A DNA stretch of 64,000 bases from Shewanella corallii (lineage in GTDB: Bacteria; Pseudomonadota; Gammaproteobacteria; Enterobacterales; Shewanellaceae): the NCBI RefSeq assembly GCF_023349125.1, contig NZ_JAKIKT010000004.1, forward strand, positions 124,001 to 188,000, in the 5' to 3' direction. Below are positions 1 through 6,651 of the stretch, in pieces. The notes beneath the pieces were generated by a model. That model had not been told where the DNA came from. It worked only from the letters and a program-made list of their open reading frames with translations, and made no database searches. Each line of letters starts with the position of its first letter. Within the stretch, counting starts at the first letter, position 1. The position numbers and the translations under genes were made by a program.

Positions 1-541
1 AACCCGCCTGGGCTTCACTGTCAGTAAAGCTCTTCAGCTTCTGCTTATGGGCAAACATATTGTTGACCATTGAGCCGGGGAACATCTCAATGGCATTGTT
101 AAAGTCCTCTACATTGGCATTAAAGATACGGATAGCGGCGCCAACCTGCTCCTGTTGTTCGCTAATCTCAGCCATCACCCGCAAGTAAGTGTCAGACGCT
201 TTGAGTTCAGGGTAAGCCTCTACTGTGACCTGCAATCCCTGCAACAGCTGTTTGGTTTGACGTTCGGTGGCCGCCAGTTTATCGGTATCCACGCCTTCAC
301 TCATCTGGGCGATGGCGCTGCGCAGCTCGGTCACCCGGGACAGGACTTCCGATTCATGCAACTTATACTGCTCAACCAACTGCTCAACCATGGGAATAAT
401 TTTATTCTTCTGGCGCTCCTGAGTCAGTACCGATGCCCAGGCTCTGTCGACAGCATTGTGTTTGCCAATAATGCCGTTATAGAGCCCAATACAGGTCCCC
501 ACCAATACGACCAATATGCCAATCCCGATAATCATCTCCAT
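1..541 (-). CDS. lemA: LemA family protein (partial, C-terminus outside window)
   Basis: About 180 codons are visible. The protein opens with one membrane helix (MEMIIGIGILVVLVGTCIGL), followed by the helical LemA core with the signatures YPELKASDTYLRV, FNANVEDFNNAIEMFP and a late KLKSF. LemA proteins are small inner-membrane proteins whose biochemical role is not settled. The ATG at 541 directly abuts the TAG stop of the upstream DUF3137-type gene (542-544) and has a strong AGGAGA/AAGGAG ribosome site inside that gene's end, so the two are translationally coupled. LemA next to DUF3137 is a recurring pairing in bacteria. Family LemA proteins are about 185-200 aa, so only the extreme C-terminus is missing. 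Confidence 0.93.
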   Translation of the reverse strand, partial: MEMIIGIGILVVLVGTCIGLYNGIIGKHNAVDRAWASVLTQERQKNKIIPMVEQLVEQYKLHESEVLSRVTELRSAIAQMSEGVDTDKLAATERQTKQLLQGLQVTVEAYPELKASDTYLRVMAEISEQQEQVGAAIRIFNANVEDFNNAIEMFPGSMVNNMFAHKQKLKSFTDSEAQAG

Positions 542-1855
542 CTAACTCTCCTTCTCTCCTACTGAGCGTCCTTCAAAATTGTTATCACTCAGACGCATCA
601 TTTCGTGCACTGTATCCAACAACAGATCCAGTTCCTTCAGTTCGGTATGCCTGGCGATCTCTTTGGCAAAAATTTCTGGCCTGTCCAGGCCGAATTTACG
701 TCTTACCGGTAACAGCTCTTTATTCACCGCCACGCACAAGCTACCGTCGATTGCGATTTCAACCACAGGGCCGAGAAAGTGCTGCCCCAACATGGCCAGC
801 TTCTCTTCCAACACAGGAGTCAGCAGCCTTGCCGCCGCTAAAGGGTCCAATGCATAAACCTTAAACACCCGGTTAAACACATTGGATGCGCCAGTGTAGG
901 CTTCGCCGGCGGGCTTGATATCACAGTCACCTGAAAGGCAGATGCCCCTGGCAAAAGGAAACTGAAGCAAGATACCGTATCGATTGTTTTCAATCGTCAC
1001 CGTTTGAGTTGTCCGGCGGCCACCGGATCCCAATCGGTTTTCCTTTCGTTTCACCACATAATGGAAGGTATACAGCTGATAATCAAAGCTGTACTGGCTC
1101 CCTTCATAGTGGCCTTTATACAGGGCCTTGATCTCCTGCTGTTCGTTACCCCGCCGGAACTCGCAAAAGCGCTCACTCAGCTCCCCGGCCATACCTTTAC
1201 CGTACACAGCTTCCGACTGAAGGTTATTGTTTAACAGCGCATCTTTCAGATAGATTTTGTCAGATAAGCCCGCACGCCAACGGCTGCGTTTTATCAGCCA
1301 AAACAGCATCAGCACGGCGGGTAACAGGTTAAGAAGCAATACACCGACTACGGGGTCTTCAGTCCCCAATAAACTTGCCAGGGAGTCAATCAGAGTACCC
1401 CAAAAGAAATCAAACCAGTTGGGGTTCAGGGGAATCACAAAGCCAATGGCGGCCCATATCAGCATTCGTCCCCACATGACTGCGGGAAAAGGTAAGGCAA
1501 TATCCCTGTCTTCCAACAGATGACCGACTGTGACCAACAGTGCCGCCGGATACCAAAGGTCCAGGCTAAAAACATAGAAGTAAATCGACTTATCCAGCCA
1601 GGACCAGAGTTCTGAGCCCCATACAAATATCAGCAGTGCCGACAACACCATAGAGAGTGACAGTCCGAACAACACCCTGTACCAGGTATCCCGATAGTCC
1701 AGAGGCCCTCTGTGATCAGCCACATCATTAATCACTCTGATGAGATCATCCTGATCCCGAGCCAGCTCAATCGCCTCGCGAATGCGCGCTATGTTTCTGC
1801 GCACCTGAGCATTGTATGAATTGGCCGCCTTATTATTCAGCTGTGTTCCCTCCAA
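542..1855 (-). CDS. DUF3137-type membrane protein (paralog 1)
   Basis: A protein of up to 437 aa with an N-terminal helical segment, about four hydrophobic segments between residues 60 and 195, and a soluble C-terminal half. The motif FNRVFKVYALDPLAAARLL and the following LTPVLEEKL match the typical DUF3137 pattern (F..F.VY..D..EAR.LLTP), and it sits next to lemA as DUF3137 genes often do. It is a clear paralog of the gene at 3136-4392: both share GPLDYRDT/GPLDYQDT near residue 50 and end in LLDTVHEMMRL-DNNF. No ATG is available: TTG at 1855 is the longest start, but the GGAGGG ribosome site lies inside the reading frame and points to a CTG at 1840, which also matches the paralog's length. 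Function unknown. Confidence 0.82.
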   Translation of the reverse strand: MEGTQLNNKAANSYNAQVRRNIARIREAIELARDQDDLIRVINDVADHRGPLDYRDTWYRVLFGLSLSMVLSALLIFVWGSELWSWLDKSIYFYVFSLDLWYPAALLVTVGHLLEDRDIALPFPAVMWGRMLIWAAIGFVIPLNPNWFDFFWGTLIDSLASLLGTEDPVVGVLLLNLLPAVLMLFWLIKRSRWRAGLSDKIYLKDALLNNNLQSEAVYGKGMAGELSERFCEFRRGNEQQEIKALYKGHYEGSQYSFDYQLYTFHYVVKRKENRLGSGGRRTTQTVTIENNRYGILLQFPFARGICLSGDCDIKPAGEAYTGASNVFNRVFKVYALDPLAAARLLTPVLEEKLAMLGQHFLGPVVEIAIDGSLCVAVNKELLPVRRKFGLDRPEIFAKEIARHTELKELDLLLDTVHEMMRLSDNNFEGRSVGEKES

Positions 1856-2049
1856 CTGCTTGCATCACCCCGTGCAACATGAAACAAAAATCTTACAGAT
1901 GAAACGGTTAAGATGACAATAAGATAAATCGGTATAAATGGCTGATTTTTAATCCCCTCCATTCCTGCTAGCCTCATTGCTAACCTCAGTCGAACAAGAT
2001 AATCAGGCCAGCACCTTCACTCAGGGCCTTTGCCTGCATATAACAGAAG
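1856..2049. other. Divergent intergenic region
   Basis: About 190 bp between the divergently transcribed DUF3137-type gene and the lipoyl-domain gene. It is AT-rich in the middle (about 1885-1950) and should hold both promoters. I see no strong palindrome or terminator in it. Confidence 0.4.
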
Positions 2050-2727
2050 ATGATAGTAGAACTCAGAGTACCGGTATTCACCGAGGATCATGGTGAGCTG
2101 TCAATTTACTCACTGAATGCCAGGGTTAATCAAAAACTCCGTCAGGAGGAGCCTGTTTTTGTCATAGAATCCGATGACGGGCTTATGGAAATGCGCTCTC
2201 CCTGTCATGGTGTCGTCACCCAATACTTTGTCGAAGAAGACGAAATTGTGGAGCCAGGCGAGTTGGTCGCCACCATGTTGATGACCGGACAACTGGACGA
2301 CTCGGAGGAAAGAAAACTCAAGGTCCCTTCCATACCTGAAAGCGGCAATATCACCATTGCAGCCCTGCACGTGAAAGCCGGCGAGCCCTTTCGCAAAGAT
2401 GCCCCTTTGGTTGATCTTGAAACTGATAAAGCAGTGATCGGGATCAACGCCCCCTCTGATGGAGTGATAACGGAATTCCTGGTTCACCAAGGTGATTTTG
2501 TAGAGCCTGAGCAGGTTATCGCGCGAATGAAAACAACAGGAGAGCAGAGCAAGAGTATCGCGGAGCAGCAACCCATTCGCTCCTCATCCAGCCAATCCCA
2601 CAAGTCACAGACCAGTTACCAAACAAGAAAACCCGCTGCTGTTATGGGAATAGACAAGTCACTGCTCAAAATCGTCGGCGCACTAGCGCTGGCAGCAGTC
2701 ATTGGCTATCTCATATTTGCTAACTAA
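2050..2727 (+). CDS. Tail-anchored protein with two lipoyl/biotinyl domains, the first lacking its lysine
   Basis: 225 aa. Residues 1-77 form a lipoyl-like domain (E.DDGLMEMRSPCHGVV, then EIVEPGELVATM); residues 90-160 form a second one with the canonical lipoyl-lysine motif DLETDKA (K127), then APSDGVITEFLVHQGDFVEP. In the first domain the lysine position is Asp43 (ESDDG against ETDKA), so only the second domain could be lipoylated. A Ser/Gln-rich linker (about 165-195) leads to a single C-terminal membrane helix (IVGALALAAVIGYLIF), which would put the domains in the cytoplasm. No acyltransferase (E2) catalytic domain is present, so this is not a dehydrogenase E2. It precedes a small membrane protein by 13 bp and lies between two DUF3137 paralogs. 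Its partner enzyme is unknown. Confidence 0.85.
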   Translation: MIVELRVPVFTEDHGELSIYSLNARVNQKLRQEEPVFVIESDDGLMEMRSPCHGVVTQYFVEEDEIVEPGELVATMLMTGQLDDSEERKLKVPSIPESGNITIAALHVKAGEPFRKDAPLVDLETDKAVIGINAPSDGVITEFLVHQGDFVEPEQVIARMKTTGEQSKSIAEQQPIRSSSSQSHKSQTSYQTRKPAAVMGIDKSLLKIVGALALAAVIGYLIFAN

Positions 2728-2740
2728 CAAGAGCACCTCA

Positions 2741-3139
2741 ATGGCCACTGTATCAGGACTGTTTATTTTTCTAATCCCTCTGCTGGCGCTGGCTTTTATC
2801 TCTTCTCGAGAGTACGGATTGTCGATGGGAGATAACTTCGATAAATGGCGAGCAGCCAAGGTGATTGCCATCGGCATCGCCATCTTGTATTGGCTGGTCA
2901 TTCTGTTTGTCTGGAGCGAAGCCGACCGGAGCAGCTTCTTTAATGACGGGGATTTGGAAGGACTCATGTCCTACTATTTCTTTCCGGGTCTGAACCTGGG
3001 GCTGGTGATTTTCTCTCACGCCGCGGGTGAAATTTACGCTGCCAGAGTATCTGTCTCCAGCAGCGAAATTTGCGAAGACGTCGCCTTTGTTCTTGGCTAT
3101 CTGGGGCTGATATTTTGCTTCAGTTTTGTCTTTTACTAG
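2741..3139 (+). CDS. Small integral membrane protein of unknown function
   Basis: 132 aa with about four hydrophobic helices (residues 5-18, 40-58, a central one near 75-90, and the last 20 residues). I know of no matching family. I chose ATG 2741, 13 bp after the stop of the lipoyl gene, over the in-frame TTG at 2702, which would overlap that gene. It probably forms a two-gene operon with it. Its stop codon TAG shares the palindrome CTAG with the stop of the convergent DUF3137 paralog (3136-3138). Confidence 0.7.
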   Translation: MATVSGLFIFLIPLLALAFISSREYGLSMGDNFDKWRAAKVIAIGIAILYWLVILFVWSEADRSSFFNDGDLEGLMSYYFFPGLNLGLVIFSHAAGEIYAARVSVSSSEICEDVAFVLGYLGLIFCFSFVFY

Positions 3140-4392
3140 TTGACGAAATTGTTATCGCAAAGACGCATCATTTCATGCACTGTATCCAGCATCAGCTTCA
3201 GGTCTTCAAGCTCAGTGTGACCTGAGATTTCCTGCAAAAATGCGTCCGGGTTGTCCAGCCCATTAACTCGCTCCGTCACCAGTAGCTTGTCTTTCGATGC
3301 CACGCACATATCACCATATCGATTAATCTCAATCACAGGTGAACTGAACTTCTCACCAAATTTAACCAGCGCCTCCTCAAGCAAGGGCGAAAGCATTCTG
3401 GCGGCGTCCATGGTGTCTTCGGTAGAAACCTTGTAGATCCGATTAAAATCATTGGAGGTACCGCTGAAGGTCTTGTCCCGTAAGAATATTCTTCCATCCC
3501 CTTGAAACGAAACACCTTTGGCAAACGGAAACTGCAAATATATGCCGTAGCGGTAGTAGTCATATTTTACCGTGCGGGTGCGGGTCTTACCGTCTGAGTC
3601 GGTATAGGTTTCCGTTTTCTTTTCAACATAGTGGAATTTATACAGATGGTAATCAAAGCTGTGCTGTTCGCCTTCATATCGCCCCTGATACAGGGCAAGC
3701 ACTTCCCGCAAGTGGTTACCCCGACCAAATTCCCTGAACAAGCCATATAACTCATCCGCCTTTTCCTTTCTGGAGAAAGGGACCTCTTTAAGCTGATTAT
3801 TAAACAGGGCATCCAGCAGGAAGATTTTATCTGACAATGGTTTGCGCCAGTTTGCCCGGGATCTGAGCCAGGGGAACATCAGGATGACAAAAACCAGATT
3901 GGAGAGCATGAGTCCTGTCACCGGACTGCTGAACCCCATGGTATAGGACAGCTCCTGTGGCCAATTGGGCATGAAAGCAAACAGCGCGCCTGCGACACCC
4001 CAACACCCGAGTCTGACCCTGGCAGATTGAGATACAGGTAATCCATATCCCTTATCCTCCAGCCATTGTCCCAGAGTGGCCAGAGCCAACACGGGATAGA
4101 GATACACATAGGCTGCAATAACCACACTGCCAGGAGGCGATTGCCAAACCTTACCCGCGCTGTCATCGGCAAACATCGCCATAATAGACAGGATAACCAT
4201 CACCAGACCGGAGCCAAAAAACACACGGTAGAGTGTGTCCTGATAATCCAGTGGGCCAGCGTGGTTACTCACTTTTTCGATCACTGTCTCCAAATCCTGC
4301 TGAGTTTCAGCGCTGGACACTTGATCGCGGATCGCTTCAATGTTCTGCTCAACCTTCGCATTGTGCGAGACAACTTTGAACTGCGGCTTCAT
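3136..4392 (-). CDS. DUF3137-type membrane protein (paralog 2)
   Basis: 418 aa. The layout is the same as the 542-1855 protein: soluble N-terminal helices, about four membrane segments between residues 60 and 190, then a DUF3137-like region with FNRIYKVSTEDTMDAARML and LSPLLEEAL, and a conserved tail LMLDTVHEMMRLCDNNF. The ATG at 4392 has a good GAAGGAAG ribosome site. It lies 43 bp downstream of the lipoprotein gene on the same strand, so the two may be co-transcribed. The paralogs differ mainly in the hydrophobic segments. A specific function cannot be assigned. Confidence 0.82.
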   Translation of the reverse strand: MKPQFKVVSHNAKVEQNIEAIRDQVSSAETQQDLETVIEKVSNHAGPLDYQDTLYRVFFGSGLVMVILSIMAMFADDSAGKVWQSPPGSVVIAAYVYLYPVLALATLGQWLEDKGYGLPVSQSARVRLGCWGVAGALFAFMPNWPQELSYTMGFSSPVTGLMLSNLVFVILMFPWLRSRANWRKPLSDKIFLLDALFNNQLKEVPFSRKEKADELYGLFREFGRGNHLREVLALYQGRYEGEQHSFDYHLYKFHYVEKKTETYTDSDGKTRTRTVKYDYYRYGIYLQFPFAKGVSFQGDGRIFLRDKTFSGTSNDFNRIYKVSTEDTMDAARMLSPLLEEALVKFGEKFSSPVIEINRYGDMCVASKDKLLVTERVNGLDNPDAFLQEISGHTELEDLKLMLDTVHEMMRLCDNNFVN

Positions 4393-4435
4393 TCTTCCTT
4401 CACGTCAGTAAATCTATCCTTCTCCTATACTGCTA

Positions 4436-5095
4436 TCAGGAGCCGCTGAAGCAGCCTTCATAGTCGCAGTAATTCAGCTGCTTATGTTTCTGGATAAGAT
4501 ACTCAAGCTCAGCCTTGGCAGTGTCGATTTTGGCGACATATCTGGGCTCTGAACGCTTCAAATCATTGTAGCGGCTTTTCTGATTCTGAATTTCAATCTG
4601 GATGCTGCGTCGCTGCTGCTCGGTCAAGTCCGGGCTGTTTAGCCTTTCTGTCCTGTTCCTTATCTGGAACGAAGCATCCTCAATTGAGATTCTGTGGTCT
4701 TCCAAGGCTTTTATCGCCTTGTCGATTTTCTTTTTTGCAGCGAAATATTCAGATCCAGGCTTATACCCCTTCATAAAATCAGAATCGTCCAGGTTCCACT
4801 CGCTGCAAACCGCCCTGTAGTAACCACCACTTTTGCCAAAAGCATAACCCGAAGTCGCAGTACAAAACTCTTGAGTTCCCTTGTAATGCCCCGTGGTGTA
4901 ATCACTCTTGAGGGGAATAACGCCACCTATCTCTTTACACTCTTTGGCGTACTCGTCGTACTGGGTAAGGGAAAATCCTCTCTTGGCTTCATCGTAACCA
5001 CGAGCCTGCCAATCCGTGTTTGCACAGTCCTCAACAGATAGGGAGGAACAGGCTGTCAACATCGACAGCACAGCTATCAGGGTAATAAATCTCAT
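4436..5095 (-). CDS. DUF2799-like lipoprotein
   Basis: 219 aa with a lipoprotein signal peptide ending in the lipobox LTAC (Cys16). The region after it (NTDWQARGYDEAKRGF, then YDEYAKECKEIG and YKGTQEFCTATSGYAFGKSG) matches the DUF2799 pattern of DW...G..DG....R followed by cysteine-containing repeats. The C-terminal 80 residues are charged and helical, probably coiled coil, ending in a Cys pair (YCDYEGCF). It is expected at the inner face of the outer membrane or in the periplasm. Function unknown. It may share a transcript with the DUF3137 paralog downstream. Confidence 0.78.
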   Translation of the reverse strand: MRFITLIAVLSMLTACSSLSVEDCANTDWQARGYDEAKRGFSLTQYDEYAKECKEIGGVIPLKSDYTTGHYKGTQEFCTATSGYAFGKSGGYYRAVCSEWNLDDSDFMKGYKPGSEYFAAKKKIDKAIKALEDHRISIEDASFQIRNRTERLNSPDLTEQQRRSIQIEIQNQKSRYNDLKRSEPRYVAKIDTAKAELEYLIQKHKQLNYCDYEGCFSGS

Positions 5096-5281
5096 GCTAT
5101 TCCTTGATCTTATTATTGATTAAACGTCTTCACTCACACCAACTACTAAGTTGGCTGAATGGCCCGACAGGAGTCAGTTGCTAACCCTATAGAAAGTGCA
5201 GATTGGCGACCATTACCCATTCTTCCATTTTGGCTTCTAACAGGCAGATTTTGTTATAAGGAGCACTACCTAAGCTCCAAT

Positions 5282-5312
5282 AAAAAACGCCCGATTCTAC
5301 GGGCGTTTTTTC
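5282..5312. terminator. Bidirectional Rho-independent terminator (copy 1 of a duplicated terminator)
   Basis: AACGCCCG (5286-5293), 6-nt loop, CGGGCGTT (5300-5307), with A and T runs on both sides. The hairpin and about 17 bp beyond it closely match the terminator at 6617-6646. Confidence 0.85.
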
Positions 5313-5463
5313 AGGTTCAGCGAGCGTAGCCAACATGCCAATAAACGTCGGGCCATAGCTCTGTTGTTTCAAAAGCTTGAATCACTGAAGCAATAACACA
5401 TGACCAAATATGCGGAGCAGCGCGGTCAGCAATGCTTATGCTGTTTTAGTACCGCGAAAAAAT

Positions 5464-5487
5464 TGAGACAGATAACTATTTGTCTCA
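5464..5487. repeat. Inverted repeat TGAGACA-N10-TGTCTCA
   Basis: Perfect 7-bp arms (5464-5470 and 5481-5487) with a 10-bp AT-rich centre. This spacing suits a dimeric regulator site, but no gene start lies nearby on either strand, so the role is open. Confidence 0.45.
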
Positions 5488-5512
5488 GCGTGTAAATAGC
5501 AAAATGTGACAA

Positions 5513-5550
5513 CAAAAAAATTGTCGTTCATTACTGACAATGAGCGACAA
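5513..5550 (-). terminator. Minus-strand terminator of the acidic orphan gene
   Basis: A 12-bp stem (5521-5532 with 5539-5550, one G-U pair, loop ACTGAC) is followed on the minus strand by a run of seven U. It sits 140 bp beyond the stop of the 5691-6317 gene. Confidence 0.7.
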
Positions 5551-5690
5551 ACAATCGATTAGCTATATAAAGGCAACAAGCAGACATCTCTTGATTCTAA
5601 AACTGCCTTTTCTAGCGATATACGAAAACTACCGAAACATTGATGATATATAGCAACTCAGATTACGTCCTTGAATTATCCCGACAGTTA

Positions 5691-6317
5691 TTACTTATAG
5701 CTATTCTGGGATTCATCTATTTGTTTTTCCAGTTTAGCCAGTAACTCGTCTATCATTTTCATCGTATTATTGATTGAATCAACATCTTCTTTTTTCAGTT
5801 GGTCAAAGCCATATAGCTTATCCAGAGATGCAAATAGCTCATCCAGTGCTTTCTTATCTTCTTCGGACATACTTTCCAGGTCAACGTCTCGACTATGGGA
5901 CTCATCCAGTTTGCGAGTAAGCGCATTCAACTGCTTACTCTCATCGGCAGTCACTTCGCCATCTGCAAAAATAGCATCTATCTTACTGAAGATATCTGCA
6001 AGTTCCTTTTGCTCATCTTCACTCGGTGGCTTGAAATACTTACTCATAATGTCGTCAATTTTCTTATGAATTTCGCTCTCTTGCTGTTGCTCTTCTTCAG
6101 TGAGAGCCTTAGGAATTCCGCTCTGCATTTGAAACAGCTCTCTTCCCTCAGCCAAAGCCCCCAAGCTCATGCCAATACCGGAGATTTGAATACTTTCGTC
6201 CTGGTTAAGCATCAATGTTTCAATGTCATTCACATTTTGCTTTTCTTTTGCCTGAATATTAGATGAACTTTGTTCTAAGCTATGTATATAAGCAGCTTGA
6301 TTATTTGATATGTACAT
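5691..6317 (-). CDS. Acidic helical protein of unknown function
   Basis: 208 aa with no signal peptide or membrane helix. It is rich in Glu, Asp, Lys and Ser and strongly helical. The N-terminus (about 1-75) is polar with a short SIQISGIGMSLGAL stretch; residues about 85-205 are amphipathic helices. The segment IFADGEVTADES resembles an EF-hand-like loop with the position-6 Gly, position-8 hydrophobic and position-12 Glu, but it lacks the first two Asp ligands. The gene is clearly AT-richer than its neighbours and isolated by terminators on both sides, which fits acquired DNA. I do not recognise a family. Confidence 0.65.
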   Translation of the reverse strand: MYISNNQAAYIHSLEQSSSNIQAKEKQNVNDIETLMLNQDESIQISGIGMSLGALAEGRELFQMQSGIPKALTEEEQQQESEIHKKIDDIMSKYFKPPSEDEQKELADIFSKIDAIFADGEVTADESKQLNALTRKLDESHSRDVDLESMSEEDKKALDELFASLDKLYGFDQLKKEDVDSINNTMKMIDELLAKLEKQIDESQNSYK

Positions 6318-6651
6318 AATTCCCCCTTAATTATTCCAAGAGAACATGAGCAACTCTCATGCCAGTACACACGTCTAAAATCTATGCTTATGAATCTAGA
6401 GCAATAATATCATTCACCCCACATAGCTTCGCAAAATTAAGCATCAAACCAACGGAAACCAATTGCCGTACGAAAAATATAGCGGAACTTAATTGCCACC
6501 CAATATAATCATACAATTACTCACAATTAAGTAATTAGAATCTATAGACTCAACACGTCACAATTATTTTTCGCATTATTATATTGCTTCGTTCAATCCA
6601 AAAGACGAAACACAAAATAAAACGCCCGATGTACCGGGCGTTTTTTCAGGT
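6318..6651. other. AT-rich intergenic region ending in a terminator
   Basis: About 330 bp, very AT-rich from 6400 to 6620, with no open frame of note. It must hold the promoter of the 5691-6317 gene and contains the terminator of the metalloprotease at its far end. Confidence 0.5.
6617..6646 (-). terminator. Rho-independent terminator of the secreted metalloprotease (copy 2)
   Basis: AACGCCCG (6621-6628), 6-nt loop, CGGGCGTT (6635-6642), six bases after the stop codon of the metalloprotease, with T/A runs on both sides. Confidence 0.88.

Larger units (their letters stand above)
5096..5690. other. 595-bp intergenic region with two terminators and a dyad
   Basis: No convincing gene. It holds a bidirectional GC-rich terminator (5282-5312), an inverted repeat (5464-5487) and an AT-rich hairpin with a U-run on the minus strand (5513-5550). 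The 61-codon frame at 5187-5372 crosses the terminator and is not considered real. Confidence 0.6.

Noticed and set aside
5187..5372. 61-codon frame on the minus strand
   Set aside because: It runs through a strong terminator hairpin and has no ribosome site.
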